Positions 8,198 to 16,944 of a stretch of DNA of 34,917 nucleotides are shown one piece after another; position 1 is the first letter of the stretch, and each line of letters opens with the position of its first letter. Source of the DNA: Candidatus Reconcilbacillus cellulovorans (GTDB lineage: Bacteria > Bacillota > Bacilli > Paenibacillales > Reconciliibacillaceae); contig MOXJ01000035.1 in assembly GCA_002507565.1 (NCBI GenBank), positions 1 to 34,917 on the forward strand, given 5' to 3'. The translations under genes were made by a program, and so were the position numbers. Under the pieces are notes generated by a model. It worked only from the letters and a program-made list of their open reading frames with translations, did no database searches and was not told where the DNA came from.

Positions 8198-8227
8198 GAA
8201 GGAAAAAAGTCGCTTCCTGTCGAAAAG
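8198..8227 (+). repeat. Shared element, copy B (immediately upstream of cas6)
   Basis: This is the second copy of the element at 7021-7049. It ends 7 bases before the cas6 ATG and overlaps its ribosome binding region (AAGGA). The position suggests a role in cas6 expression. The stretch 8039-8197 before it shows no gene; it contains a possible TATAAG -10 near 8142 without a convincing -35. Confidence 0.6.
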
Positions 8228-8234
8228 GAAAAGT

Positions 8235-9230
8235 ATGTGGCACGATATTCCAATCCAAGACCTCCAATTCACTTGCCTCGTAACCGAATCCGTACGGCTG
8301 CCGCCGTTTCGCGGACATGTGTTGCGGACGGCGCTTCACGAAGCGCTTCGTCGGTCGGTATGCCCGTTTCCGGCGTCCAAACCTTGTGCCGGCTGCGAAC
8401 TCCGCACCAGTTGTCCATATCCCCGTACAACAGGTGTCGGCAACGATCCGTCGGGCGACGGCCGGCCGTTGTTCGTCGCGTGGTTCGATCCGGCGACGCC
8501 CGACGTGACGGATGTCGGCGGCCGCATGACTCTGCACATGCGGTTGTTCGGTCCCGCTGTTTCTTCGCTGACATATTTCGTCTATGCGATGGAAAGCCTG
8601 TCGCGGTTCGGAATGGGGCTTCCGGATGAAAGCGGCCGGCGCGGCCGATTCGTGCTTGAACGGGTATCGGCCATGGATCGGGAAGGAAAACGACGTACTG
8701 TGTTCGACCGCTCCGGTCGTCGCGCCGAACCGTTGCCGATGTTGACGGCAGGCGACGTCGTATGCGTCGGAAATGAGGTGCCGGACGATTTTCGAACAGG
8801 CGTCCGCGTCGTGTTGCAAGCGCCGCTTCGCATCAAACGCGAGGGCCGGCTGACCGACCGGCTGCCTTTCGGTGTGTTGATGCGCGCGGTCGTGCGGCGG
8901 CTTCACGACGTGTATGAAGCGGCGACGGGCAAACCGTGGACGTTCGACGTGCGTGGGCTGCTGGAGCGGGCGGAGCGGGTAGAGACGCGTCGGCACGACG
9001 TCCGGTGGTTCGACTATAGCCGCTATTCCCGCACACACGGCATGCGCCTCAAAATCGGCGGCATGATCGGCAGCGTCACGTATGCCGGAGAAGTCGGCGA
9101 ATTTCTCGAATGGCTGCGGGCCGGAGCGTTTTTCGCCGTCGGGCGGAGCATCTCGTTCGGGCTCGGCCGCTACGACGTCGTCCGGCCGGAGAAGGAACAG
9201 GAGGCGGCGGTATGCGCGGAGACGAACTGA
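8235..9230 (+). CDS. cas6: CRISPR pre-crRNA endoribonuclease Cas6
   Basis: A 331-residue RAMP-fold protein that should cut CRISPR transcripts within the repeats and supply crRNAs to the Csm complex. It has a Cas6-type N-terminus (LPPFRGHVLRTALHEALRRS) and the C-terminal PF10040-like domain ending in a glycine-rich loop (GRSISFGLGRYDVV) typical of RAMP RNA-binding proteins. A four-cysteine cluster (C43, C51, C54, C60; spacing C-x8-C-x2-C-x5-C) occurs near the N-terminus and may bind a metal; comparable clusters are known in this Cas6 subfamily. It is the first gene of the operon and its last 19 bases overlap cas10. The presence of only one cas6 gene for both arrays fits their near-identical repeats. 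Confidence 0.9.
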   Translation: MWHDIPIQDLQFTCLVTESVRLPPFRGHVLRTALHEALRRSVCPFPASKPCAGCELRTSCPYPRTTGVGNDPSGDGRPLFVAWFDPATPDVTDVGGRMTLHMRLFGPAVSSLTYFVYAMESLSRFGMGLPDESGRRGRFVLERVSAMDREGKRRTVFDRSGRRAEPLPMLTAGDVVCVGNEVPDDFRTGVRVVLQAPLRIKREGRLTDRLPFGVLMRAVVRRLHDVYEAATGKPWTFDVRGLLERAERVETRRHDVRWFDYSRYSRTHGMRLKIGGMIGSVTYAGEVGEFLEWLRAGAFFAVGRSISFGLGRYDVVRPEKEQEAAVCAETN

Positions 9231-11821
9231 CGAGGCGGCACGTGGTGGAGGCCGCCCTGCTGCACGATATCGGGAAAGTCATTCAGCGCGCCATGAAGTC
9301 TTCGGGTTGGTCGGGCGCGGGCGAGCGATCCCTGACGCATCAGGAATTCGGATACGAGTGGGGACGGCATGTCGGCTTGGCGGAGCCGACGCTGCAGGCG
9401 ATGCTGCGCCATCACAAGCTTCGTCCGGACCATCCGAAATATGAAAAATTGTCCTACGACCGGTACGGCGGTTCCGCAGCTCTCCGCAACCTGATCGCGA
9501 TCGTCTATGAGGCGGACAACCTGGCGTCCGCGATGGAGCGGTTGGAAAGCGGCGCGGATACGCCGACGGAGCATGAGTTGCATCGCGGCATGGGCGTCGT
9601 ATTCGACCGGATTGCGTTAGACGACGAACATCACGGCGGTTCGAGTGACGCCGGATGGAAGGGCCGAACGGCAAACGGGTGCCGGCATGTATGGTCGTGC
9701 GGGCTTGTCGAAGACCGTCCGTTTCCGGTGCCGGCCGATGACGAACGGGAAAATCGTCGCCGCCCCTCCCATTATGCAGAGATTTGGGACGGGCTTCGCC
9801 GGGCGTTGGAACATCCGTTCAACCGGACGGAAGACCGGCTGCTTCTGTTGCTGGAAAAATATTTGAGCTTCGTGCCGGAGACGACGATCAGCGCCGAAGG
9901 CGAGCAACCGGATACGTCGCTCTATCATCATCTGAAAGCGACGGCGGCGGTCGCGTCGAGTCTGTTCGTCCGGCTGCGCGATGGCGGCGCGGATTTCGAC
10001 ACCGATCTGGAGCGCTTCATCCTCGATCGGAAAGAGGAGCGCTATCTGCTCGTCGGCGCTGATCTGTCCGGCATCCAAGATTTCGTCTACACGATCGGCT
10101 CGAAGGCCGCGCTGAAGACACTGCGCGGGCGGTCGTTCTATCTTGATCTTTTGATGGAAAGCGTCGCGGTCCAGCTGCTGGAAGGTCTCGGGCTCGGACG
10201 CGTCCATCTCGTTTACGCGACGGCCGGGACGTTGCTGTTGTTGGTGCCGGATACGGAGCGGATTCGTCGCGGAATTGAGGAGTTTACGGAAGGATTCAAC
10301 CGTTGGCTGTTTCGAGAGTTCCGTTCGAAGTTGTATCTGGCGGTCGAGTCGGTTGCGCTGTCCGGCCGTTCGCTGGACGCCGACGCCGTTTCGGCGAAGG
10401 GAATGGGGGAAGAAGCGACGTTGGCGGGCGCGCTTAAAACGCTGCACGGTCAGCTCGGCTCCCGAAAAACAGTAAAATGGAAGGAACTGCTTGAAAAAGA
10501 CGGCGGTTTTCTGTTTACGCCGACGGCGGTGGCGCGAGAATGCGACGTATGCCGGTCGCACGAAGGGGTAGACGCTTATGTGGTCGGGCCGCATTTGCGT
10601 CCCGCTGCGGAGGATGCCGGTGAGGGCGAACGGCATGAGTTGTGCCGGTTTTGCGCGCAGATGATTAGGCTGGGGCAAGTGTTGCCGCGGGCCGACCGAT
10701 TTTACGAGTGCGTTTCGGCCGCTCCGACCGAAGGACCGGGGGATTCCGCTCGTTCAGAGGAAACGGCGCGGCGGACGGGACCATCAGCGATTCGGCTGGA
10801 GGTGTGGAAAAAATCGTACTGGATCGCAACGCCGGATTTTTCGCCGAATACCGACTTGTCGGGGGCGAAGGTGCTGGCCGAATACCGGATGCGCGAGCCG
10901 TGGTCGTTGCCGCAGGCAGGCGATTGGGCGGTGCGGCCGTTTCCGACGGGAGCTTTTCTTGCGGAACCGGAATTCGTATCGCTGGCGCAGCGGGCTTGCG
11001 GGGACGCAAGACTCGGCGTGCTGGTCATGGACGTCGACCGGCTCGGCGCGATTTTCGCCCGCGGGCTTACGCCGCAGACGCTCGGCCGGTTGAGCGACTT
11101 GTCGGCGCGGCTGAATTTGTTTTTCAAATATTATTTGCCAGCGATGTTCGAAGAGGCGGCGCGCGGCGAAAGGGATCGGCTGTTGCCGCGGGGCAAGGAG
11201 GAGTATGCCGTCAATCTCGTCTATGCCGGCGGCGACGATCTCTTGCTCGTCGGTGCGTGGGACGACGCGTTCGATGCCGCCTTCGCGGTGTGGAGCGAAT
11301 TCTGTCGATACGTCGGCCGAAATCCGGACGTGACGCTGTCGGCCGGCATCGCCGTCGTCGACGAACGGGCGGCGTTTTATCGTGCGGTGGAGGAAGCGAA
11401 AAAGGAAGAAAAGAATGCCAAGAATGATGGTCGCGACCGGCTTGGCGCGCTCGGGCTCACGCTGCAGTGGCGGGACGTCGCCGGCGAAGAAGGCAAAGAG
11501 GGGCTTAAAAAAATCCTGAACCATTTCGCCCAGGCGCTGGAACAAAACGACCGAACGATACGCCCGACGTTCATGTCCGTCTCGTTTTTCAGGCAGTATG
11601 CGGCGATCGTCGAGCGGGCCGGTAAGGATCTCGGGCACTGGTTCGCGCCGCAACTTCATTATGTCGTCGGGCGAAAAGCGGGAAGCGAGAAAAACGAAGA
11701 TCGGAAAAAGTTTTATTACCAACTGGTGAACTTTGCGTTGAACGATGTTTTGCGCGGCGGGCCGCTGCTGCTGGCGCTGCGCATTTTGCAAATCCTGATG
11801 CGAAGGAGGAGCGCGGAATGA
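9212..11821 (+). CDS. cas10: Cas10/Csm1, type III-A large subunit
   Basis: An 869-residue signature protein of type III CRISPR systems. It has an N-terminal HD nuclease domain (LLHDIGK, H18-D19), a first palm-like domain (LVGADLSGIQDFVYTIGSKA), a zinc-ribbon linker (C444-x2-C447 and C478-x2-C481) and a second palm domain with an intact GGDD motif (residues 673-676, VYAGGDDLLLVG). Intact HD and GGDD predict both single-stranded DNA cleavage and cyclic oligoadenylate synthesis; the latter would activate Csm6 encoded downstream. The start at ATG 9212 has AGGAGG 7 bases upstream; a longer frame from 9110 would lie inside cas6. It overlaps cas6 by 19 bases and csm2 by 4. Confidence 0.95.
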   Translation: MRGDELTRRHVVEAALLHDIGKVIQRAMKSSGWSGAGERSLTHQEFGYEWGRHVGLAEPTLQAMLRHHKLRPDHPKYEKLSYDRYGGSAALRNLIAIVYEADNLASAMERLESGADTPTEHELHRGMGVVFDRIALDDEHHGGSSDAGWKGRTANGCRHVWSCGLVEDRPFPVPADDERENRRRPSHYAEIWDGLRRALEHPFNRTEDRLLLLLEKYLSFVPETTISAEGEQPDTSLYHHLKATAAVASSLFVRLRDGGADFDTDLERFILDRKEERYLLVGADLSGIQDFVYTIGSKAALKTLRGRSFYLDLLMESVAVQLLEGLGLGRVHLVYATAGTLLLLVPDTERIRRGIEEFTEGFNRWLFREFRSKLYLAVESVALSGRSLDADAVSAKGMGEEATLAGALKTLHGQLGSRKTVKWKELLEKDGGFLFTPTAVARECDVCRSHEGVDAYVVGPHLRPAAEDAGEGERHELCRFCAQMIRLGQVLPRADRFYECVSAAPTEGPGDSARSEETARRTGPSAIRLEVWKKSYWIATPDFSPNTDLSGAKVLAEYRMREPWSLPQAGDWAVRPFPTGAFLAEPEFVSLAQRACGDARLGVLVMDVDRLGAIFARGLTPQTLGRLSDLSARLNLFFKYYLPAMFEEAARGERDRLLPRGKEEYAVNLVYAGGDDLLLVGAWDDAFDAAFAVWSEFCRYVGRNPDVTLSAGIAVVDERAAFYRAVEEAKKEEKNAKNDGRDRLGALGLTLQWRDVAGEEGKEGLKKILNHFAQALEQNDRTIRPTFMSVSFFRQYAAIVERAGKDLGHWFAPQLHYVVGRKAGSEKNEDRKKFYYQLVNFALNDVLRGGPLLLALRILQILMRRRSAE

Positions 11822-12330
11822 ATGGAAATCATTTCGGAGCCGGGGCACGTTCTGGCCAAGACCGATACGGCCGGTCGGGCTACAGTCCTTCCGGCGAAGA
11901 GGGCGGTCGAAACGACGGACCGCTCGCGCCGGTTAAGGTAGAAATCAATAATACCTTTAAGAATGAGAAGCGTTGTCCCGCCGACATTCGCGTCGACAAA
12001 TGGATTCAGTGGGCGGAGGTCATCGGTCGAAATACTCGGAGCGTCAAGGTGTCTCAAATTCGCAAGGTGTTCGGCCTGCTCGTCCGCATTGAAAACGACG
12101 TCCGGGCGAACAAAACGTTTTCGAATGAACCGGTCATTTACTTGAAGGCCCATCTCGCCTACGCGGTCGGCCGCAATCGCCAGAACCAACTGAAGGATTT
12201 GTACGAGATTTTGGTGCCGGTGATCGATCGCGTGCGCGACGGAGAAGACGGTTTGAAAGATTTTGAAAATTTGATGAAATTCTTCAGATCGATTCTTGCT
12301 TATCATCGGTTTTACGGAGGTAGGGAATGA
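11818..12330 (+). CDS. csm2: Csm2, small subunit of the type III-A complex
   Basis: A 170-residue helical protein that forms the inner filament of the Csm complex along the crRNA. The C-terminal ~115 residues match Csm2 (VDKWIQWAEVIGRNTRSVKV, then VSQIRKVFGLLVRIEND and YLKAHLAYAVGR). The first ~35 residues are a Gly/Arg/Ser-rich extension not usual for Csm2, which is normally 120-150 residues. The start codon overlaps the cas10 stop as ATGA, with GGAGG upstream. The call is supported by position between cas10 and csm3. Confidence 0.9.
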   Translation: MNGNHFGAGARSGQDRYGRSGYSPSGEEGGRNDGPLAPVKVEINNTFKNEKRCPADIRVDKWIQWAEVIGRNTRSVKVSQIRKVFGLLVRIENDVRANKTFSNEPVIYLKAHLAYAVGRNRQNQLKDLYEILVPVIDRVRDGEDGLKDFENLMKFFRSILAYHRFYGGRE

Positions 12331-13250
12331 TGGCGGTGCAATCGTCGGCGGGAAAATACCGCATCAGCGGCGTTATCGAGTTGAAGACCGCGCTTCACAT
12401 CGGGGGAGGCAACGATACGTCGGAGATCGGCAGCGTTGACAAGAGCGTCGTTCGCGATCCGGTGACGCGTGAGCCGTACATTCCCGGCAGCTCGCTGAAA
12501 GGGAAGCTTCGCACGTTGCTGGAGTTATATCACTATGCGCTCGACAGCAGTTTTTTCGACGACAGCCGGATTCGCGTCGGCGGCAATGATACACGTCATC
12601 ATGAGTGCGGTGAACCTGCGTGTGTCGTCTGCCGGCTGTTCGGCGCTACGAGCGGGAAAAATGGTCGCAACCCCTCAAATCCTTCCGGGGAGGTCAAATG
12701 GAACCGCCCCGCCCGTCTGATCGTCCGCGATACGGAGCTGGCCGACGAATCGCGCCAGCTGCTAAGGGATGCGGACGAGCTGGACTTTTTCATGACTGAA
12801 GTTAAGTTTGAAAATTCGCTCGACCGCATCACGAGCGCGGCCAATCCGCGCCAGATTGAACGCGTGCCGAAGGGGACGAAGTTCCGGTTTGAGATGATCT
12901 ACACGTTCTGGGGGTTCAATCCTGCGTTCGGCGAACGGTTTTCGGCGGTCGATGCGGGGCGGGAGATCGGTGAAGATCTTCGGCATTTGCTGCTTTCGTT
13001 CGAGCTTCTCGAAGGCGATTATCTCGGCGGCAACGGGTCGCGCGGTTACGGCAAGGTGGCGTTCGGCGGCTTGAAGCTGGAGATGCGGACGTTCGAGGCG
13101 TATCGGGACGGCCGGGAATGGACGTGTGTCGCGGAAGCCGCGACGCTGGGCGAGTTTGTGCGAAACATTCGCGGACAGTTTTCGCTCGACGGAGGCGAAC
13201 GGGAGGAGGCCGTCGGCGGTACCGGCGGAGATACGGCGGCATGCGGCTGA
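12327..13250 (+). CDS. csm3: Csm3, backbone RAMP and target-RNA nuclease
   Basis: A 307-residue RAMP protein that forms the repeated backbone of the complex and cuts target RNA every six bases. The N-terminal region LHIGGGNDTSEIGSVDKSVV contains D38, equivalent by position to the catalytic Asp (D33) of characterised Csm3 proteins. It is followed by RDPVTREPYIPGSSLKGKLR, the standard Csm3 signature. A His/Cys cluster (HHECGEPACVVCRLFG) fits the family's zinc site. A glycine-rich loop (LGGNGSRGYGKVAF) is near the end. The C-terminus is somewhat extended and Gly-rich. The start overlaps the csm2 stop (ATGA), with GGAGG 7 bases before. Confidence 0.95.
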   Translation: MMAVQSSAGKYRISGVIELKTALHIGGGNDTSEIGSVDKSVVRDPVTREPYIPGSSLKGKLRTLLELYHYALDSSFFDDSRIRVGGNDTRHHECGEPACVVCRLFGATSGKNGRNPSNPSGEVKWNRPARLIVRDTELADESRQLLRDADELDFFMTEVKFENSLDRITSAANPRQIERVPKGTKFRFEMIYTFWGFNPAFGERFSAVDAGREIGEDLRHLLLSFELLEGDYLGGNGSRGYGKVAFGGLKLEMRTFEAYRDGREWTCVAEAATLGEFVRNIRGQFSLDGGEREEAVGGTGGDTAACG

Positions 13251-14224
13251 CGGTCGAGATGCGTTTCCGCGGGCCGGTGCGCATCGGCACGGGCGGATTC
13301 GGGATGGAGGGAAGCGGGCTTATCCTTCATTCCGATACGCTGTTCAGCGCGCTGTACATCGCTTGGCTACGGCTGTACGGCGGACCTGTACCGAAGATGC
13401 GCGTCAGTTCCGCGTTTCCGCGGGCAGGCGGGGTCGTCTATTATCCGCGGCCGCAGTTGCCGATTCCCGGTCTTACTCCCGACGATGCGCTGGCGTTCGG
13501 CAAGTCCTTGAAGGCGTTGAGATGGGTTGCGGAACCGTCGTTCTTCCGCTGGATTCGCGGAGCGGCGTTTCGAGCGGAGGACGTGCACGCCATGTTGAAG
13601 GCGGAAGAAGTCCTCGACAAGCAGGCGGCCGTCCGCGACCGGCCCCGCGCGGCTGTCGATCGGTTCGGCGCGGGGACGAACTTGTATTGGGTCGGCGAAA
13701 CGTTTTTTGCCGACGGCGACGGGCTGACGTTTTTCGCGGAAGTGCCGGACGGGGAGGCGGACCGGTTTTGCCGGGCGGTCGAATGGCTGGGCGACGAAGG
13801 GATCGGCGGTCGGCGGAGTTCGGGTTACGGGGCGTTTGAACCGCGATTTTCGGCGTCGTGGCCGTTTGAAGCGGCGACAGCGGGCGAAGCGGCGGGCGGA
13901 AGCGCCGGGAATGCCGCGGGATACGTGCTGCTGTCGCTTTACGGGCCGAATGCGGACGAGCGCAGGCGGGTTGTGGCATTGCTTCAGGCTTACCATCTGG
14001 TCGAGCGGACCGGCTGGACGGAAAGCGTCGGCGGGCAGCCGGGGTTGCGGCATCGGCGGGTCGTCATGGTCGCCGAGGGCAGCGTATTGCGGGAACCGGT
14101 CGAAGGCGGCATCGTCGATGTGGCGCCGGACGGCTTTCCGCATCCGGTCTACCGGTACGGCAAGGCGTTTTTGGTCGGCGCATCGGCGTCGGACGGAGGT
14201 GCGGGCGATGCAGGCGCGGAATGA
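13241..14224 (+). CDS. csm4: Csm4, crRNA 5'-tag binding RAMP
   Basis: A 327-residue RAMP protein that in type III-A complexes caps the 5' end of the crRNA and docks Cas10. It has an N-terminal ferredoxin-like strand (LTVEMRFRGPVRIGTGGFGM), the conserved HSDTLFSALYIAWLRLYGG segment, and the glycine-rich loop GDEGIGGRRSSGYGAFEP. The start at ATG 13241 overlaps the csm3 stop by 10 bases; longer frames extend into csm3 and are not supported. The C-terminal half is divergent, with an Ala/Gly-rich linker near residue 205-225. It overlaps csm5 by 17 bases. Confidence 0.9.
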   Translation: MRLTVEMRFRGPVRIGTGGFGMEGSGLILHSDTLFSALYIAWLRLYGGPVPKMRVSSAFPRAGGVVYYPRPQLPIPGLTPDDALAFGKSLKALRWVAEPSFFRWIRGAAFRAEDVHAMLKAEEVLDKQAAVRDRPRAAVDRFGAGTNLYWVGETFFADGDGLTFFAEVPDGEADRFCRAVEWLGDEGIGGRRSSGYGAFEPRFSASWPFEAATAGEAAGGSAGNAAGYVLLSLYGPNADERRRVVALLQAYHLVERTGWTESVGGQPGLRHRRVVMVAEGSVLREPVEGGIVDVAPDGFPHPVYRYGKAFLVGASASDGGAGDAGAE

Positions 14225-15470
14225 AACGTTTGCGGCCGTGTACGGACTTCGCGTCACGGCGCTGACGCCGGTGCACGTCGGTTCGGCGGAAGGCGAGCTT
14301 GCCCCGTTTGAATATGTCCAGGGCCGCGAACGCATATGGCCGGTGTCGGCGCACGCCTTGTTCCGATTGTTGCGCGAAGAAGGGCTGTTCGAGGATTATG
14401 TGCGGTATACGGTCGAAACGCCGGGCGGCCGTGCGGCCTCATTAGACGGTTATCTCGATTGGAAAGGGCGTCCGACGTTGCGCGAAGACATCGTGCGGCG
14501 GTGCGCGTTGCGGGCGATTGCAAAGCCGGAGCGGATGGACATAACCGGTGCGTTCCGGACGATGACGACTGCGGCGGTCGCGGGGGAAAACGATCTCCGG
14601 CGCGTGCCGTACATTCCCGGTTCCAGCCTGAAGGGCGCCGTGCGGACGGCGGTGTTGTACCGGATGCTCGGGGAATCGGAAGAGCAGCGGCGCGGTATTT
14701 TCGCGGAAATCGCCAGAGCGGAGGAAATGCAACGCCGTGCGTCGGCTGAAATGAACAACGACAGACGCAAACAGCTGAAAAACAAGGTGGATGAGACAAT
14801 CAAAAGCGCCGGCAAACGCATGGACCGGCTTGCGCGATACGGCGCCGACGAGCCCAACACCGACGGATTCCGCGGCCTGCGGTTCGGCGACGCTTTGCCG
14901 GCGTACGGATCGAAGGGTGAATCGGCCGAATCGCTGACGGAGGCAGCGGAAATCGCAATCGTCAGCCTGAATCCTCCCGGACGCGGCGGTTGGCATTTCA
15001 GCAAAGCGCGTGTTTTTGCCGAAGTGTTGCCGGCCGGAACGGTCTTAAACGCAGAACTCGAAATGGCGGATTACGTCTGGAAAGCGCTTCGATCGGAGTC
15101 AGCGAGGGGGCCGTCCGGCGACCTTCGCGAATGGCTGCGCGACGCCGAAGCGAAAACGGTGCGGCTCTTAGAAGAAGAGATCGCGTTTTACCGCGAGGCC
15201 GGGCTGTCGACGATCGTCCGTCGGCTGGAGGCGTTGCGTGAGCAGAAGCCGACACTTCGGCTCGGTTGGGGGACGGGGTTGCTCGGCACGACGCCCTCGG
15301 CGCTGCATATGAACGCGGCGGAGCGGCGTATGGTGCGCGAGGTCGGACATTTTCAGAAAAGGCAGCACGACACGTTTCCCCAATCGCGGAAAGTCGTCGT
15401 CCGCTCGGGGGCGCCCGCCGACGTGCTGGGGTGGGTGAAGCTTGAGATCGAGGGGGAACGCCGGCTTTGA
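14208..15470 (+). CDS. csm5: Csm5, RAMP at the crRNA 3' end
   Basis: A 420-residue RAMP that closes the 3' side of the Csm complex and is needed for crRNA maturation in characterised systems. Visible marks are the N-terminal LRVTALTPVHVGSAEGEL strand/loop, the VPYIPGSSLKGAVRTAVLYR signature shared with Csm3, and a C-terminal RLGWGTGLLGTTPSAL glycine-rich loop. A helical, Lys-rich insert (residues ~170-205) lies in the middle. GGAGGT stands 7 bases before the ATG. The start lies inside csm4 and its stop overlaps csm6 by 4 bases. Confidence 0.9.
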   Translation: MQARNETFAAVYGLRVTALTPVHVGSAEGELAPFEYVQGRERIWPVSAHALFRLLREEGLFEDYVRYTVETPGGRAASLDGYLDWKGRPTLREDIVRRCALRAIAKPERMDITGAFRTMTTAAVAGENDLRRVPYIPGSSLKGAVRTAVLYRMLGESEEQRRGIFAEIARAEEMQRRASAEMNNDRRKQLKNKVDETIKSAGKRMDRLARYGADEPNTDGFRGLRFGDALPAYGSKGESAESLTEAAEIAIVSLNPPGRGGWHFSKARVFAEVLPAGTVLNAELEMADYVWKALRSESARGPSGDLREWLRDAEAKTVRLLEEEIAFYREAGLSTIVRRLEALREQKPTLRLGWGTGLLGTTPSALHMNAAERRMVREVGHFQKRQHDTFPQSRKVVVRSGAPADVLGWVKLEIEGERRL

Positions 15471-16912
15471 CGGAGAAAACGGTAAAAGTGATGATTTCCT
15501 ATGTCGGGATGCGTGATCCATTCGCACAGGACAACAACCAGGCGGGACCGGTGTTGACGGTCGCGGAGAGCATCCGGCCCGACGTCGTTTTTCTGTTGCC
15601 GACGAGTCAGATGGGAAACGCCCGAAGTTCGACGGAGGAAAATGCGTGGAAAACCAAAGAGTATTTGGACATCTTGGATTGGCGACCGAAAGTTTCGGTT
15701 CTGCCGTTGCTCATTCGCGACGCGGCGAACGTGCAGGACGTGCTGACCGTGACGAAGTCGGAGCTTCGCCGGGTGCTCGACGTGCTTCAGTCCGACGGGG
15801 TGCCGTTTGAGCTGCATCTGAACGTTTCGTCGGGAACGCCCCAAATGCAGCAGACGCTGCTCGTTTTAGCGCATAGCGGTTTTTTTCCCGCGCCGACGTC
15901 GCTGTGGCAAGCGCTCGATCCGAGGCTGGCGGTCGGCGATCGGGTGCGGTCGGTGACGACGCATTTTCTGGAGGAAGAAAATATTTTGCACGCCATCCGC
16001 AAATATGCCGACCAGTACGCGTTCGGCGTCATCGCGTTGGAGTTCAAGAGACTGGCGGAAATCAGCGCGTTTCAGGCGAGGCGGTCGCTGGCGGAGGAGT
16101 TTCAGCGGCTGTTTCTGGCATATGCGGCGTGGGACCATCTTCATTACCGGCACGCGCTGGATCGGTTGCGTTCGGTGTGGCGGCGGTTTCAGGGAACGGA
16201 AGCGAAGGATCTCGATGCGGCGTTCGCGGAGCAGGCGGCTTTTTTGGAGCGTCTGTGCCGGGAGCCGACGGAAACCGTTCCGGTGCTGGTCGATCTTTAT
16301 TACAACGCGGATCGCGCGTTCGCGCGGCAGGCATATGCCGATGCGTTGGCTCGTTTCTGGCGGTTGTATGAGGGGGCGCTTCGGCTGTGGATCCGCGAGG
16401 TGTACGGCATCGACCCGGACCGGTTCCGGCTGTCGGCGCTTCAGTCCAGTCGCGAGGACGTCCGGCGGTGGGCGGCGGAAGCGTATCGGCAGGGGGCGGT
16501 CCGCGCGGCAGATGTTTCGGTTGGAAATCATGTCGCGGTTCGGTCGGGCGATGGAGGGGAACATGCTGCCGGGGAGGGATACGCCAAACTGTGGGAAATG
16601 GTTCGATTTTTAGAGGAGATCGGGGATCAACATTTTCGTCAGTTGGCGGAGCAGGACGTCGACGTGCCGACGACCGGCGCCCCGACGAAAAAGAAATTGG
16701 GGATCTTACTCGAAGAGTTGCGGCGGAAACGGAATGTCTCGATCGTCGCGCACGGGCTGGAGCCGGTCGAACGTTTGGACGCCGAACGTGCGCTGGTCGC
16801 CGGCAGGACGCTGATTTCGGCTTTGTTCGAGGAAGGCGCTCGGCTGCTGGAACATTATCCGTTGACGCGCGAGCGGTTGGAGGAGGTGTTTGAGTGGATC
16901 GGAAGGTCGTGA
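15467..16912 (+). CDS. csm6: Csm6, CARF-HEPN ancillary ribonuclease
   Basis: A 481-residue protein with an N-terminal CARF domain that should bind cyclic oligoadenylate from Cas10 (KVMISYVGMRDPF strand; NVSSGTPQMQQT motif at residues 119-130) and a C-terminal HEPN domain with the RNase motif R422-N-x5-H429 (RKRNVSIVAHG). Both motifs are intact, so it should degrade RNA non-specifically when activated. The start is TTG overlapping the csm5 stop, with an AGGGGG tract upstream; starting at the later ATG would cut the first CARF strand. It is the last gene of the operon, followed directly by the array 2 leader. Confidence 0.93.
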   Translation: MTEKTVKVMISYVGMRDPFAQDNNQAGPVLTVAESIRPDVVFLLPTSQMGNARSSTEENAWKTKEYLDILDWRPKVSVLPLLIRDAANVQDVLTVTKSELRRVLDVLQSDGVPFELHLNVSSGTPQMQQTLLVLAHSGFFPAPTSLWQALDPRLAVGDRVRSVTTHFLEEENILHAIRKYADQYAFGVIALEFKRLAEISAFQARRSLAEEFQRLFLAYAAWDHLHYRHALDRLRSVWRRFQGTEAKDLDAAFAEQAAFLERLCREPTETVPVLVDLYYNADRAFARQAYADALARFWRLYEGALRLWIREVYGIDPDRFRLSALQSSREDVRRWAAEAYRQGAVRAADVSVGNHVAVRSGDGGEHAAGEGYAKLWEMVRFLEEIGDQHFRQLAEQDVDVPTTGAPTKKKLGILLEELRRKRNVSIVAHGLEPVERLDAERALVAGRTLISALFEEGARLLEHYPLTRERLEEVFEWIGRS

Positions 16913-16944
16913 GGAAGGATAAGGCATCGAGTTGAGACAAGAGA

